DNA of 64,000 nucleotides from Mortierella sp. BCC40632 (taxonomy: Eukaryota > Mortierellomycota > Mortierellomycetes > Mortierellales > Mortierellaceae), in assembly GCA_011634665.1 (NCBI GenBank), contig WAEK01000002.1, forward strand, positions 2,183,501 to 2,247,500. The letters run 5' to 3'. The translations under genes were made by a program, and so were the position numbers. This document shows, piece by piece, positions 46,113-58,692 of the stretch; position 1 is the first letter of the stretch, and every line of letters begins with the position of its first letter. Under the pieces are notes generated by a model, which did not search any database, was not told where the DNA came from, and saw only the letters and a program-made list of their open reading frames with translations.

Positions 46113-49100
46113 TTAGTAGCCAGCTAGGTCCCGGACAGAAAGCTCAGCTCTCAGCATGGTCAACTCTGCCTCAAGCGATGCGATATGACCCATGTTTCTG
46201 CTTTGCTCATCCAAACGTAGTCGTCTCTCCCTTTGTGCTGCCATCTCCAGATCCTTGATCCTTCCCAATGTCTCCATAGGCAACCCTGATGTGTTGCCTG
46301 CTCCTGCTCCTCCCACTTTCATCTTGTGGATCGTATTCCGAAGCTCATTGATCGTGTTCTTGAACCCCTCTCGCTCCTCTTCCATCAAGACAAGTCTTTC
46401 ACGTTGCGATTCGAGCTCCAAGATAATATTCCGGAATTCGTCCGAATCCTCAAACGCAACCATCTCTTCAATCTTTCTCTCTTGATCCATCACCACAATC
46501 TCAAGCTCACGCTTGGCCTGGCGAAGACTCTTGAGCTCTGCTCTGTTCCAGGGATTATCCATCAAATTCTCATCCTGGTCCTCGTCTCCATCCTGGATTG
46601 GCAAGAGACCCGACAAGCTTCTCGTCCGATCTCGAGGAGGTGGGGCATGGCCATTCTTTTGTTGCATGGCCAAGAGCGCTGCCAGATCCTCAGCATCTGT
46701 CGCAGACCCATCCGCGTTCAGGCTGTTGATGCTCATCACCGAAGCACGTTTCTCCATCAAGAACTTCTCACGGGGCTCGGGTTCAGCCTTGCCCAAGGCC
46801 TTTTCAAAGTCCACTCTCTCTCCACGAGCGGCCTTTTCGAGCGCCGCTTGCATTTGTGCCGTCTTTACTTGTTGGGCCTCCAGCTCGGATTGTAGTTGCT
46901 TCACCAGCGCGTCCTTGTGGGCCAGTCGCACCTCCATATCCTTGGGGAATTCAGACACGGTTCCGTCCGATGATGTCTCGACCGTGGACCGAGCTCCAGG
47001 CGTCTCTGGTGTAGTGGTCTTGGAACTGATCGATTGAGATGTCAAGATAAGTTTGGTCAAGTGGTCGATACGCTCCTTGAGTGCAGTTCGGGCCAGACTC
47101 ATCTCACTAATCTCTTCCTGATGCTTTTGACGCTCCTTTTCCAAAAGTTGCTCCATCTCGGCCTGCTGTTCCTTGCTGATGACTCCATTGGCACCCTCAG
47201 CTGCACCACTGTTGCCTGAGGCATCTTGTGAGGAGGTCACCATGAGTTGAGCCTTGAGTTCACTAATCTCACGTCGATACTTTTCGAGCAGTGCCTTGTC
47301 GTCCATCACCTGGTTCGTCTGTGCCCTCGTGACGACCTTCTTGACACGAGCAGCAAATTTAAGAGTATTGTTGGATTCCTCGACATTCAAAAAGGAGGGA
47401 CTGATCGTGCAAATGACGGACACGCGAGCACTGCCGTTCAAGGAGGACTGCAAAATTCGTGTCAGCTTGGAATCACGATAAGGGATATGTGTGCCACTAG
47501 ATGATAAACAACAAAGCTGTGTTAGTGGCTGATTTGAGTTCATTTTCTCTTTTTCTTTCTTTTCCCCTGAAAGTTGGAAATAGACAAAGGCCAACACCTA
47601 CGCTTTGTCTTCTGTCAGCTTAGAGATGACAGTTCCAAGGGTCAAGAGCGACTTGTTGATAAATGCACCCTCTTTACGACGTTCCACATCCGTTGTCGCC
47701 TTTTCAGATCCTGCCAAATCAATCAAGTTCAATTGTGATACACGAACTGCCAAGGCAGACTTGGTTCCTGGAATGGGCTTCCGCAGCGTGGGGCTACCAT
47801 TTGTGGAGGAACGGTCTCTGCTTTCGATCACCTATGTTTTACATTCATTAAGAAAAAAAAAAAAAAAAAAAAAAAAGATGGGTGTGAGCCCTTTTTTGTC
47901 GAGGTGGGGAGAGGAGGCGATGCTCAGCTCTCTCGAGCCCCATGCTATTTTCAGCGACCCATGCATCTCGGAAGAATCTCTTTGCCAATGGCATTAGTCT
48001 CTTATCTTACAATCTGAAAAATAGAATGCGACCGACTGCTGTGGGCATTGAAGTCTGTTGAGCTAACGTGGCGTTGGTCTTTTTGAAGGAGAGAAAGAGA
48101 GAGAGAGAGAGAAAAGCCCCGAGGATAGATTGTATGAGTTGAATGATTCTTTTCATAGATTTTGGTCCGCATCCGTTTCCGTGATTGACACTACTTACGA
48201 TCGCCTCGCTCAATAATCCGCATAACTTGACTAGGCGTGGTGACAATTTCTTCTTTCAGTGGACTCACATAGACGCCTCTCTAGATGTCGAAACCATGGA
48301 AATGGAGAAACGTTTTCATTAGTCCAAACATCTCCAAGAATGCGCCTCCAACTTTTTTTTTTTTTTTTTTTTTGGAATACATTGAGCCCATTGAAGGGGT
48401 CAATGCTCACAAGAGCAATCGGGGGAGCCCTGGCTTTTTTTTTTTTTTTTCATCTCACTTACCCTCTTATCCTCATGAATCCTCAAATCGTTCGACTCTG
48501 GCGAAAGCAAATCCCGGATCGATTCATTATAAATCTCGAGATACGATACACGAAGCAAGAATTCACGATCGGGGTTCTCGCGGATATACTTGAAAATGTC
48601 TTCAATCGCCCGTGGCGTAATACCAGGCTGTTGTTCATTTCCGCTCTATAAAGGAAAGAAGAGGAAAATGAAAAAAAAGGGATCAGTCCCATGGACGACT
48701 TGCCGAGTGGCCATGCCAATGCTGGAACACACACACACAGAGAGAGAGAGAGAGAAAAAAAGGGTGCCACCAGGACGGTGTTCCAAAAAAGACTCAAAGC
48801 TACTTACCATAGTCTGTTGAACATTATGGGACGGGGAGTAGCCACACCAGAAGAATGGGAACCAAGGAATGTAAAGGGGTAGAAGAAGAAGAAGAAAAAG
48901 ACAGTTAGAAGAACATCCCGGTCTTTGACACTTCTTCTTTTGTGTGGTTCCTGAACTTTGCAAGAGTCAATGGTCCCCCCCCCCTCCTCTTCCCCCTTGC
49001 AAGAAAAAGAAAAAGAAAAAGGACCCAACCCCCACCCCCTTCTTTCATCCCAATGTCAAATCCCGAATAGTTCCATTACATATGTCTTTCCTGAAGATGT

Positions 49101-50210
49101 CTGACCGTATGCAAAAACGGTTCCTAAAGTGAATCAAAACAACAACAACATCTAGATTAGGTCCCAGTGCTAGCAAGTACCTTTTTTTTCTTCTTTTGTT
49201 TGTTTATGTCGTAGGCAAAAAAAGACCAAAAAAAAAAAAAAAAAAGTGCGTGTGAGAGAGAGGACTTACCGTTGAAGCCTTCCATGGCAGATTGGACTAG
49301 GTTTTTGACACTTGTGTTGTAGATCTGTTCATTGTTGCTTCCCGTCATGGCATGATCTATGACGAAACCATTCATATCAAAGCGCCCACCAAAAGCAAGC
49401 GTCCCAGGTTGCGTCAAGATGAAGAAGAAAAAAAAAAGCAGTTAGAGTTCTTGCTCATTGTCTCCGCAGAAAGAAAGAAAAACACACACACACACACACA
49501 CACACCAAACGAGACTCCCCCTCCCCACCAAGTCCCTCGCATGGACGTCCGTGGACTATTCTCTCTCTCTTTCCATCTACATCTCTTCTCTTACCATAGA
49601 TGTACTCAACAGCGACACGGCGAGCACTGACGGCATAGTCATCCGTGTACGCAATCTTGGATTCGTCCAACACATCCCAAACATCGGTTGGTCCACCCGC
49701 AACACTGAGCTCGGACTTGCTAAAGGGTCGGATACGGACCGTCACCGTGACATTCTCGGTCTTGGGGAGATGTGAACCCGTCGTCGAAGCTACGAGAGTA
49801 CTGGTGGTGGAAGAGGCTGGAGAAGGGACTCGGTCAGGACTCGAGACACTGGTCGGAACAGGGGAAACAAGATTCGTATGATGGTCCAGAGTCGCAAGGG
49901 GTGGAGGAACAGGTTTTGGGGTCGACGTTGGCGTGACGACTGCAGGGGTCTTGCGGAATCCATAACCAGAGGAAATGGCAGAGGTGGGCGAAGGTGAGAG
50001 CAAAGGAGAGTGCTTGGTGGCGGTTGCTTGTGGTTGCTGCAGTTGCTGCTGTTGAGGTTGCTGACGGGTAGCGACCCTGGACGGAGGCTGGAGAATGGAA
50101 GAGCGATTAGAAGACGAGCTTGGCGCGAGAATGCCCGATGTATTCTGGGCAGCCAGGGACGGGGACCCTGGGTGGTGGATCCCTAGTCGATCGGCAACCG
50201 ACTTGAGCAT
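46113..50210 (-). CDS. Kinesin-7 family (CENP-E/Kip2-like) motor protein
   Basis: Microtubule motor with N-terminal motor domain. Nine exons on the minus strand (49595-50210, 49270-49356, 49080-49123, 48808-48813, 48463-48645, 48199-48280, 48011-48054, 47602-47831, 46113-47496) join in phase to 891 aa. Residues 1-115 are disordered (Ser/Pro/Gln-rich). The motor follows: [12 protein letters not shown], the P-loop GQTSSGKT (241-248), NAHSSRSH (switch I, 342-349), DLAGSE (switch II, 392-397), [16 protein letters not shown], and [13 protein letters not shown] (neck). Coiled coils then run to about residue 880 and the protein ends VRDLAGY. The [17 protein letters not shown] and [17 protein letters not shown] neck is nearest to kinesin-7. 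The P-loop is built from three exons, one only 6 nt (Thr-Met). Confidence 0.92.
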
Positions 50211-51798
50211 TTGTGTGGACGATGGATGGGGGGTGAGGAAAAGTAGGAGACAGGGATGGTAAAGCGGCGGACAAGGGGGTGAGGGGGTGGGGTGAAGAAG
50301 GAGGAAGGTGGGGGGGAATGAAAGAGAGGAGGAGAAAGAGTAAAGTAGGAGGAGAGGATGATCCAGGAGAGGCGGGAAGGATGAAAGGGGAATCGGGAAT
50401 GGGGATTGGGGGGATGGGATTGGGATGGGAAGAAAAAAAGAAAAAAAAAAAAAAGGAAAAGGAAAAGGAAAAGAGAGAAATAGAGACAGGCAAAACCAAC
50501 AAAGGCACGGAGGCTCTCTCTCTCTCTCTCTCACTTACTCTCTCTATGGCCACACAAAGCATTCCCCATGGGCTCTGATATCCTCAGCCTCAGTCAGTCT
50601 CCGCCCACGTCTGCCGCCGACTGCACTCCGTCTCAAGGGCCCATCCTTATCACCATCATTATCACCATTATCATTTATCACCACCAGAGAGGATATTGGT
50701 TATGATCGACATCCACCAGGCCGCCTTTTTAGCCAGTCTCTTTTGTGGTCATGTTGGTCATTTCCATTGCGATCGCCCATTCCTTACTAGACTTGTCTAG
50801 GGGAGAAAGAAAGAGCCTGCTCTCTTTTTTTTTTTTTTTTTCTATATCCAACTCGGCGACAAAGAGAGCTGTCCCCAGGCATTACGCCTTGCAGAGCCAG
50901 AGAAAAGAGCCACCGGTGAAGCGCCAGGAGTCGGCCTTTTCCTTAGCCGGTGCGTTTTGCACCGGAGTGGGCACCAGGCTCAGTCTCCACTGGTACCTGA
51001 ATGCAGTCTCTCGCCTGAGTGGTCCGCTGTGGCGGGTAGAAGGAAAGAAGGATTAGTTCTTTCTATCCTTCTCTTTCTCTCTCCTCTCTCTATCTCTCAT
51101 TCACTCTCTCACTCTCTCGGTGTCTTGACACCTTTACACAGAATGGCGGGGACTGCGCCCACTGATCCATCACCTCTCTCCGCCCACCCTTTGCCCAACT
51201 CCCTGAACCCTGACAGGCATTCGTTTTATGCATCATCACCTCTCTTCAGTTACTCACTACGTTCAGGGAACAAAATCTCGGTTGCTTTCCTCCTCTCCTC
51301 TCCCCCCCCCCTTCTCTTACCCCCCTATTGACCGTTCCTTGATCAAAGAAAGGATAAGCCCACTGTGCCACCAACCTTATTGCGATTCGATCCAACCGAA
51401 TGGGATGAGTTCCAGCTCATCCGGATTCAACTGAATGTGAATGACTTTTGTAATTGGACTGTGCCTGTAGTGTTTGTGAAGTGAGTGATTCAAGAGCACA
51501 GCCATCCGCTTGTTGCTTTTCTTTCCTTCACCCACTCCTTGACCCTGGAGGAGGAGAAGGAGGAAGAGGCGCAATTAAAATTCGAAAAGACTGTTCTAAT
51601 CTGGCCCCTGGGGTTGGACTTGTTCCTGCGCCTGTTTGCCTTGGAGAGAAATAAACGAGTGAGACTCTCGAGTTGTTGATCGGATCTCTTTTTTTTTTTC
51701 TCTCTCTCTCTCTCTCCACCCCTATCTATCCATCTTTCCATCCATCCATCTTTCCATCTTTCCATCCATCTTCATCTTCTTTGCACCATGACTGGATA
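50211..51798. promoter_or_regulatory. Divergent 1.6-kb region between kinesin and GT15 genes
   Basis: It holds both promoters. GGGGATGG/GGGA-rich sequence (50220-50430) and A/G-rich repeats lie on the kinesin side, and CT-rich leaders on the GT15 side (51680-51780, including CCATC repeats). Apparent open frames here are low-complexity. No recognisable gene or factor site. Confidence 0.5.
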
Positions 51799-51799
51799 A
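51788..51799 (+). promoter_or_regulatory. Minimal upstream ORF (Met-Thr-Gly-stop) overlapping the GT15 start
   Basis: ATG ACT GGA TAA ends in TAATG, so the stop codon of this 3-codon frame shares its last A with the main ATG at 51799. Such an arrangement can dampen translation or permit reinitiation; function is inferred. Confidence 0.5.
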
Positions 51800-53069
51800 T
51801 GATGGTCCGTCTTTGTCATCGCCCTTCCTCGCTCCTCACCACCCTCATCGCATTCCTCCTCGGCTTCATCGCCGCATATGCCTGGCTCCGTTTCCATCAT
51901 CCCTCTCCCCATCCACCACTCCGCCATCTCCACAGCGCCACAGGAGACAGCTGCGCGTCCACATTCAAGGATACTGTACAGAGAGATGCAGATGCAACGG
52001 CTGCACGCCATCGTGCCTTGCTTCGGCCAACCAACGCACGCCTCCCTCCTTCGCCTCCTCCTCCGTCGTCCCCTCCTCCTTTGCTTCCAAAGTCCGGCCA
52101 ATACTACATGCAGGATGATAGCCTTGCCCCTGCACATGGATCAACTCAGGAGACACCTCCACCACAGCAACAGCAGCAGCAGCAACAGCAACAACAACAA
52201 ATGCCTCGCGCAAACGCAGCCTTTGTGATACTACTCCAGAACAAGGATCTTCACGAAATGCGCAAGACGATGCGAATGCTTGAATGGACATTCAACCAAC
52301 ACTATGGATACCCGTATGTCTTTCTCAACAACAAGCCTTTTACCGAGCATTTCAAGACTCATATCCGAGCAATGACCCCTGCCCCTGTCAAATTCGGTGA
52401 GTGCTCTCTTCTTTTGGAAAAAGAGAGAGAGAGAGAGAGTTAAAAAAGAGAGACGATCAGGAAGACTGACCTAAAAAATCCCATTGGACATCTGGGAGGG
52501 GAACAAAATAGGGCTGATCCCAAAAGAACATTGGAGCTATCCTTCATTCATCAACCAGACTCTGGCCGCTAACAACCGGAAGGACATGGAGAACCGGAAG
52601 GTGCCTTATGGGAGAGCGAATCCTACCGCCACATGTGTCGGTAATGTGTCTCGATCCTTTTTTTTTTTTTTTTGTCTCTTTCTCCCTCCCCTCTCTCTCT
52701 CTCTCTCTTTCTCCAGGATGTCGAAAATACGCGTTCTCGACCAATACTCTATTTGTTTCCATTCCTAATTTAAACCGTCCAACTCGGGGGGCTGCCTTGA
52801 TTTCTCTTTATTATCAATGCATGCAACCATTTTTTTAAAAAAAAAAAAAAAACGCTTCTCCCCTTGATTAGTTACGAATCTGGATTCATCTTTCGCCATG
52901 AGCTCGTGCAGGAATATGATTATTACTGGCGCGTTGAACCTGGCGTGTCGTTCAATTGTGATCTCGACTTTGACCCCTTCATGTTCATGAAGACCAAAAA
53001 GATTAAATACGGTAATAATACCCTCCCTCCTCTCCTTCACTCTCTCCTCCCCTGGCCAGACATCAGGAC

Positions 53070-53118
<49 letters not shown>

Positions 53119-54340
53119 TCTTTATTCTTAACCTCTTTTTATAAATACATTGAATTACTAACGCCATGTTCCTTTTTTTTTATACGTATTTCCCGGGATT
53201 TGGGATTGATAACAGGATTCACGATTGCGCTGCCCGAGTATGTAGACACGATCCCTACACTCTGGGAGAATGTGAAGCGTTACATGACCAAGTTTCCGGA
53301 GCATCTCGCCAAAAGAAATTCGCTTGAATGGATCAGTTATGACAAAGGTGATACCTACAACAATTGCCACTTTTGGTAAGGACGTTGACACTTCTCTCTC
53401 TCTCTCTCTCTCAATGGATGAATCCATCCTTTTTTTTTTCTTTCTTTCTTTCTTTCCAATGCTGTATCCTAACACTGCCTTGAATAATTTTTCTTTCTTT
53501 TCAACGACAACAACAACAACAACAAGGTCCAACTTTGAGATTATAGACTTGTCTTTCTTCCGATCAAAAGCCTATACGGATTTCTTTCAGCTCTTGGATG
53601 CCACAGGAGGGTTCTTTTACGAACGTTGGGGGGATGCGCCTGTGCACTCGATCGCGGCGGCTCTGATGCTTGATCGGAAAGAGATTCATTTCTTTAATGA
53701 GATTGGATATCGTCATGGAACATATGAACATTGTCCTGAGAGCCCTGCACTGCAACTCAAGTGTTCCTGCGATCCCAAGGACAATGTCGGTAGGTTCTTT
53801 TCTTCTTTTCCTTCTCGCTGCAGCGCGTGAATGCGCGTGTTTCTCTTGGTACTTCTAGGGTAGTACAGTACTGCCCGATCTCTGTTCAGGGCTCGTTTTT
53901 TTTTTTTTGTACACATTAATTGACTGATGCACAACGTGTATGTTTCCCTACCAATGAACACCTTGTCTTCTAGATTGGGTGCCCTTTTCTTGTCTTCGTC
54001 GTTTCCTTCAGCTCTAGACACTTGTAGTATTCATTAGCAATAACGTATCTCTCTTCGCGCGTGTGCGTATTTTTTTTTTTTTTTTTTTTTTTACGCCTGT
54101 TGCTGTTGCTATTGCAAAGAATATCATGGACATCTCTACCACTGGTATGTGCGAGATCAGGAAGTTGGGACATTCTCCTTCTCTTCCATCCCCCTTTTTT
54201 TTTTTTTGTATGTGTGTATGCCCAGTACAGTCTCCGTCGTGTGCTTCTCAAGAGTCTACCTAACCGTGGACCCAATCGTAAGGAAAGGGAGGGGGGAGGA
54301 GGAGGAGGAGGAGGAGAGGAGAGAAGGAGAGGAAGAGTGA
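51799..54340 (+). CDS. GT15 alpha-1,2-mannosyltransferase (KRE2/MNT1 family)
   Basis: Golgi type II enzyme adding alpha-1,2-mannose to N- and O-glycans of cell-wall proteins. Secure exons: 51799-52396, 52512-52640, 52872-53011, 53216-53375, 53527-53789. The N-terminus has a short cytosolic tail, a membrane anchor ([19 protein letters not shown], about residues 12-30) and a Pro/Gln-rich stem with a polyQ run. Family blocks are [41 protein letters not shown], the [21 protein letters not shown] core, [18 protein letters not shown], and the [20 protein letters not shown] signature. Phase between 52640 and 52872 fails unless a small exon such as 52717-52732 is included. The 3' end (54120 onward, [13 protein letters not shown]) is uncertain; an alternative last intron is possible. 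Confidence 0.88.
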
Positions 54341-54945
54341 GCATCTGCGACTGGGTTATTCCAATTTCCAATCTCGACGGCGATTCAATGTGTGGTAGTG
54401 TGCGTGTGGAGATCGCCGAATGCCTTTCTTTCCTTCTTTTCTTTTTTTCTGGGTAGGTGGTTGAATAGCGGCCTTGATCAAAACTATTTGCGAGAAAGCT
54501 GCAAGAGCGCGAGAGAGATAAGAAAGAAGAAAGAGTTGCCTTAAACTAGCACATCCAGCAGGATGTACTATCATAGCACCCTCCTCTTTTTTTCTTTTCT
54601 TTTCTTTTGCATTACGGCATTTGATACCACCACCCTTCATTCTCCCCTTCCAGGGAGTCGAGGACGCTGTCGATCTCTTCCCTTTCCCTTTCCAAGAGGA
54701 GAATGTGTATTTTTGGCCTTCGCTGAATACCTCTTTTTTTTTCTCTCTCTTTCTCTCTCTCACTTTCTCTCTTTTGTTTGGTTTTCTCGAGAACTCGGGA
54801 ATTGACATCTGCTCGGAATAGGTTTTTAGCAGTTTGCGCGGGGAATAGATCGCACTGCATTAGGAAAGTGAGAAAAAATAGTCTCATTATCCTTTTCTCT
54901 CCCCTTTTTCTCTTTCGCTCTTTCTTCAGTCTCTCTTTCTCTTCT

Positions 54946-55015
<70 letters not shown>

Positions 55016-55062
55016 TTCCCTTCCTTTCACTCAAAATAACACTCATACTCTTGCATGACTCT
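54341..55062. other. Intergenic with a long (CT)n tract
   Basis: No gene is visible. The plus strand is strongly T/C-rich from 54580 to 55060, and apparent Glu/Arg-rich frames on the minus strand are repeat artefacts. Confidence 0.6.
54951..55008 (+). repeat. (CT)n microsatellite, about 29 units
   Basis: Nearly uninterrupted CT repeat about 55 nt upstream of the start codon of the large membrane protein gene, within its likely 5' leader. Confidence 0.9.
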
Positions 55063-58000
55063 ATGGCACTCTCGGAAAGGTTCAGGTCTTATGCTGTTTC
55101 GATCGTCTTCAATTCTATCGTCTCGGCAACACTCATCTGCACCATCCTCTCTCCACCCTCCTTTCTGACCGACAGCATTTCTACAACATGGAGCGCAGCA
55201 GCCGTATTCACATCTTCAGCAGACCATTCACCCCATCGCGGATTCGTTGGCTCTTCCGAGGCAAGAAGCGCCACCAAGGACCTCAGCACGATCGTCCTTT
55301 CGCCTTTTCAAGCACGCGCCCACGGAATAGATGCTTCATCCATACGACCAGGATACGGTGCTCCCGCGAGGTGGTTCACGCGCTCGTCACCACAAACACC
55401 ATCGAGGCCATTGCTTCATCTGGATTATCCCTACTCGGAGGATAACTTGATGACTCGGACTCGGACTCGGGACAAGGACTATTACGAGATCCATGGAGGC
55501 AAGAGAAGCTCGAGGCGAGGATCCAGGATTGAAAACCATCTGAAACTAGAGTTTGACTATGCTTCAGCAGCTGATTCAACACCACCTCGGTTCCACCGGT
55601 CCGAGCGTCCATTTTATCCCGTTGGACAACCCAGGACACAATCCTTCTCGAGCAAACGATCCATGGACATTCGTCAAATGCTAAGGCGACGTCCTGAGAA
55701 GGCACGCTTACAACTCTATCGGTTTCAACAACAATGGAACGAACAGGATGGACGAATTGTATTCTTTCGGAAACCAGTAAACTACATGGATAACCCATTC
55801 TCCAGATCCAAAGCAGCTCAGGGTGCTGGCGCTCTTGATCAGCCGCCAATGATGCCATGTCAACGGTCTTTGAGACATGGCTCTAAGTCTGAGCAGAGAG
55901 GACACCCTCAATCAGCGAAACGAACATGGAGTAGTCGACCTCATATGAAGGCGCATTCTTATCCGCACCAATCCTCTGGTCGACATTGTCTAGATATTCG
56001 TCATGGAAAGCAATGTCAGTGTCAGAGTCAACTCATGCAAGATTCCTCCACAGCCTCTCACAGCCAACACATTTGTCAACCAGATCCTCTTCAAGAATGT
56101 GACAACGACTGCGACAGCAGCAGCAGCGGGACCGTTGCCATGCCGTCCCAGGAAGACAACCATGGTTTCACTGAAGCATGCCATCACAACGGTCCTTCAG
56201 AGGATATTGACAGTAATGCCCAGTACCGGCACCACATGGCCAACCAGACGCAATGTGACTTTGGTCCCTTCAAATCTGTCTGTAAATATTGGAATCTGTA
56301 TCAAAAACAACAACGAAGAGGACATCAATTGTTCAAGAATCAGCTCTACAAAAAATGGCTTCATGTCCGGAAACGATTTCGTCGTTATTATCGCAATATC
56401 TCGCTCTTGATTGCCACAGTCTGGTACCCGAGTCAGGCAGAACAGTCTACTCGAGGCATTGGTGGCCCATTAGAGAATCCTCGGCCTTCTGATTGCTGGC
56501 AACACAAGCTCGGGATGACTTTTGTGCAGTGTCAATCCAATGGTAACAACAACAATGATTACAACAAAGATGAACATGGTCAAGATATTCATGTCCATTC
56601 ACCATTTCGGACTCGTCAACATCCTGTTCTGGCCGCCATTGCCTCCAATCTTTGGATCCGGTTAGTTTTGCTTATAGTCTTGAGTTTGGGTGGGTTCTAT
56701 TACTGTATCACAATGATGGAACATCAGCAACGACAGATCGCGGGGACAGGAAGCAATGCCAATTGGTGGGCAGACCTTGGACCCTCGACGACGACAACAA
56801 CTGCCACGAGATCTGATACGAGACCAGCGCCCTCCACTGTCACCGGATCCTCAGGGGAAGAAGCAACAAGGACCGAATCCACAAGAGCAACAGCCAGCGA
56901 CAGCACAGCTTTGGAAAGCAGAACTGGATCTTCTATACCAAGGAGGACCCGTCGGCGCCAGGGTTTTGTAAGCGCTCTTGATGAATTATCCCTCCCAGGC
57001 CATGTTTCGTCCGTCCCAACCCGATCATCTCCAGCACCACAAGCGCTCGCCCCGACAACAACCAACAATCCCGGTAAGCAATTCTTTTCCTCACCCTTTC
57101 CTCAAAATCCATTTTGTCTTTTTTCTTTCAAGTCTAGTCTCAAGTCTGGTCACTTATAGAAGGTTTGTATCTTAGACTATGTAGTTGCTGCAGCATCGGT
57201 CAGCTTTTTGCTAGCCTTGGTCCGTTCATCTACTTCATTCATCTCGACACTCACTCCCAGCACAGACACCCAAGTCGATGACTCGACTCAACCACCTCAT
57301 GATTCTACTCAGGAAGAAGAAACCGGATCAACAACAGAGCGTCAAGAAAGAGACTTGGTCTACTCTGATTCCAATACCCATTCATTTTCTCCGCCCATGC
57401 CATCGACGACAGCTGCTTCTATTGTAGGATCCTCGTCATCTTTACATAGACAAGTGGCACTCTCTTTGACACTTGATTCAGCACCGGAGACATGCCGTTC
57501 GGAAGAGGAACAACAAAAAGAACAAACATACCAGGGTATTGTAACGACTGTCCGATCCAAGGACAAGCAGCCAAAAATCTCATTGGATCAAGATTCTGAT
57601 TTCATGCAAGACGATTACCCTCAAGACAGGAATGAAGACCACCTTGACGACGAGAGATCAAACATTTATTGGAGAATGACAACAGTGACCAGTCCTTCCA
57701 GGAGATGGAGAAATGGAGAAGGTTCGACCATGAAGAATTCAGATCCAGGTCCAAGTCTTCCTTGTCCAGGTCAGGAACCTCGAACGCGAGACCGGACACG
57801 GTTTTTAGGACGAGATGGAATCATCGAACGAGCTGGAGAATCTTCAAGAGATCCTTGTCAAGAGATGTGGACATCTCATGGTTCTGGTCAGGACAAGTCT
57901 TTAAGGGTTGTATCGTCTGTCAACCAGTCCTTTCAACCATCAAGCTGTTCCATTGTTAGCACTGGACTCGATTCTTCTGATCCAACCCGCTCCTCCTTCT

Positions 58001-58488
58001 CACCACCACTGTCTACTATCTCACAAACACGAGCAAGACCAGCTGCTGTCGATCATTTGGAGGAGAAAGAATCCAGATTGGATCAGGAACCGTTCTGGCG
58101 ACATTTCTATAATTTTGAAGCGCTTCAATATCATACCCTCTGGCGAATCCTTCATCGGTCTTCAAGATCCAATCCAACGACAACTGCTCCTCCACCCCGT
58201 GCACGGTCCAGAAGGAGGAGGAGGAGGAGGAGGGGGACTCGACTATGCAGACCGAATCGTGTCCGACCTAATCTCAACCGTTGTTGTCATCGTCGATATT
58301 GTCGAATCTCTCCGAGAAGCAATTCTTGTGGTGAATGGAGGAAAAGACAGAGACTGGTTGTCCTTGCTGAACAAGAAACTCGAAGGACGAACCAAAGTTC
58401 TCTAGATCGACCTCCTCGACTCTTGAAAAGAGGAATGCTAGCACGAAGGATGCGGGCGCGTCAAAATCGTCTATCCAAACGTCCATGA
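55063..58488 (+). CDS. Large unrecognised membrane protein
   Basis: I do not recognise this protein. Two exons (55063-57073, 57176-58488) give 1107 aa. Hydrophobic segments lie near residues 5-25 (SYAVSIVFNSIVSATLICTI), 530-550 (RLVLLIVLSLGGFYYCITMM) and just after the intron (DYVVAAASVSFLLALV). The intron placement is supported because it restores phase and a clean hydrophobic stretch. Much of the rest is polar and disordered, with His/Cys/Gln-rich parts. After a run of GGA triplets at about 58211-58240 the annotated frame turns Arg/Pro-rich and unprotein-like, while the frame shifted by one base reads GLDYADRIVSDLISTVVVIV and continues helically to a stop at 58405. A one-base difference in the repeat may have broken the true C-terminus. 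Confidence 0.6.
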
Positions 58489-58563
58489 CCAGCATAGAGG
58501 AACAATAAAAAATATTTATTTGGTATCCTAAGCTTGATCCTTACTACCAAAATCTCTCTCTCT

Positions 58564-58564
58564 C

Positions 58565-58592
<28 letters not shown>
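58564..58592 (+). repeat. Poly-A tract in the short intergenic region
   Basis: A run of nearly 30 A's lies between the stop of the large membrane protein and the convergent TMEM41B-like gene. A T10A9 palindrome follows at 58642-58660. Confidence 0.85.
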
Positions 58593-58597
<5 letters not shown>

Positions 58598-58692
58598 TAC
58601 ATGGGGCGAGGTGGTCGATATTTATAATAGATTCTTTTTTCTTTTTTTTTTAAAAAAAAATTACACTAGAGAAGGTCTCCCATCATATCTCA

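Noticed and set aside
48646..48963. Minus-strand frame reading [15 protein letters not shown], first taken as a degenerate kinesin P-loop
   Set aside because: No AG acceptor precedes it, and a perfect P-loop (GQTSSGKTY) was found at 49080-49123. Only the last Thr-Met is coding, as a microexon.
49157..49269. Minus-strand FAYD stretch after the kinesin exon ending EGFNG
   Set aside because: It lies in the intron. It resembles the VFAYG motif by chance and is followed by repeats.
50211..50534. N-terminal extension of the kinesin frame
   Set aside because: It is composed of Pro/Ser/Phe/Leu runs from simple repeats and has no suitable ATG; the ATG at 50210 fits better.
54612..55046. Minus-strand Glu/Arg-rich frames
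   Set aside because: They are the complement of the long CT-rich leader and (CT)n microsatellite.
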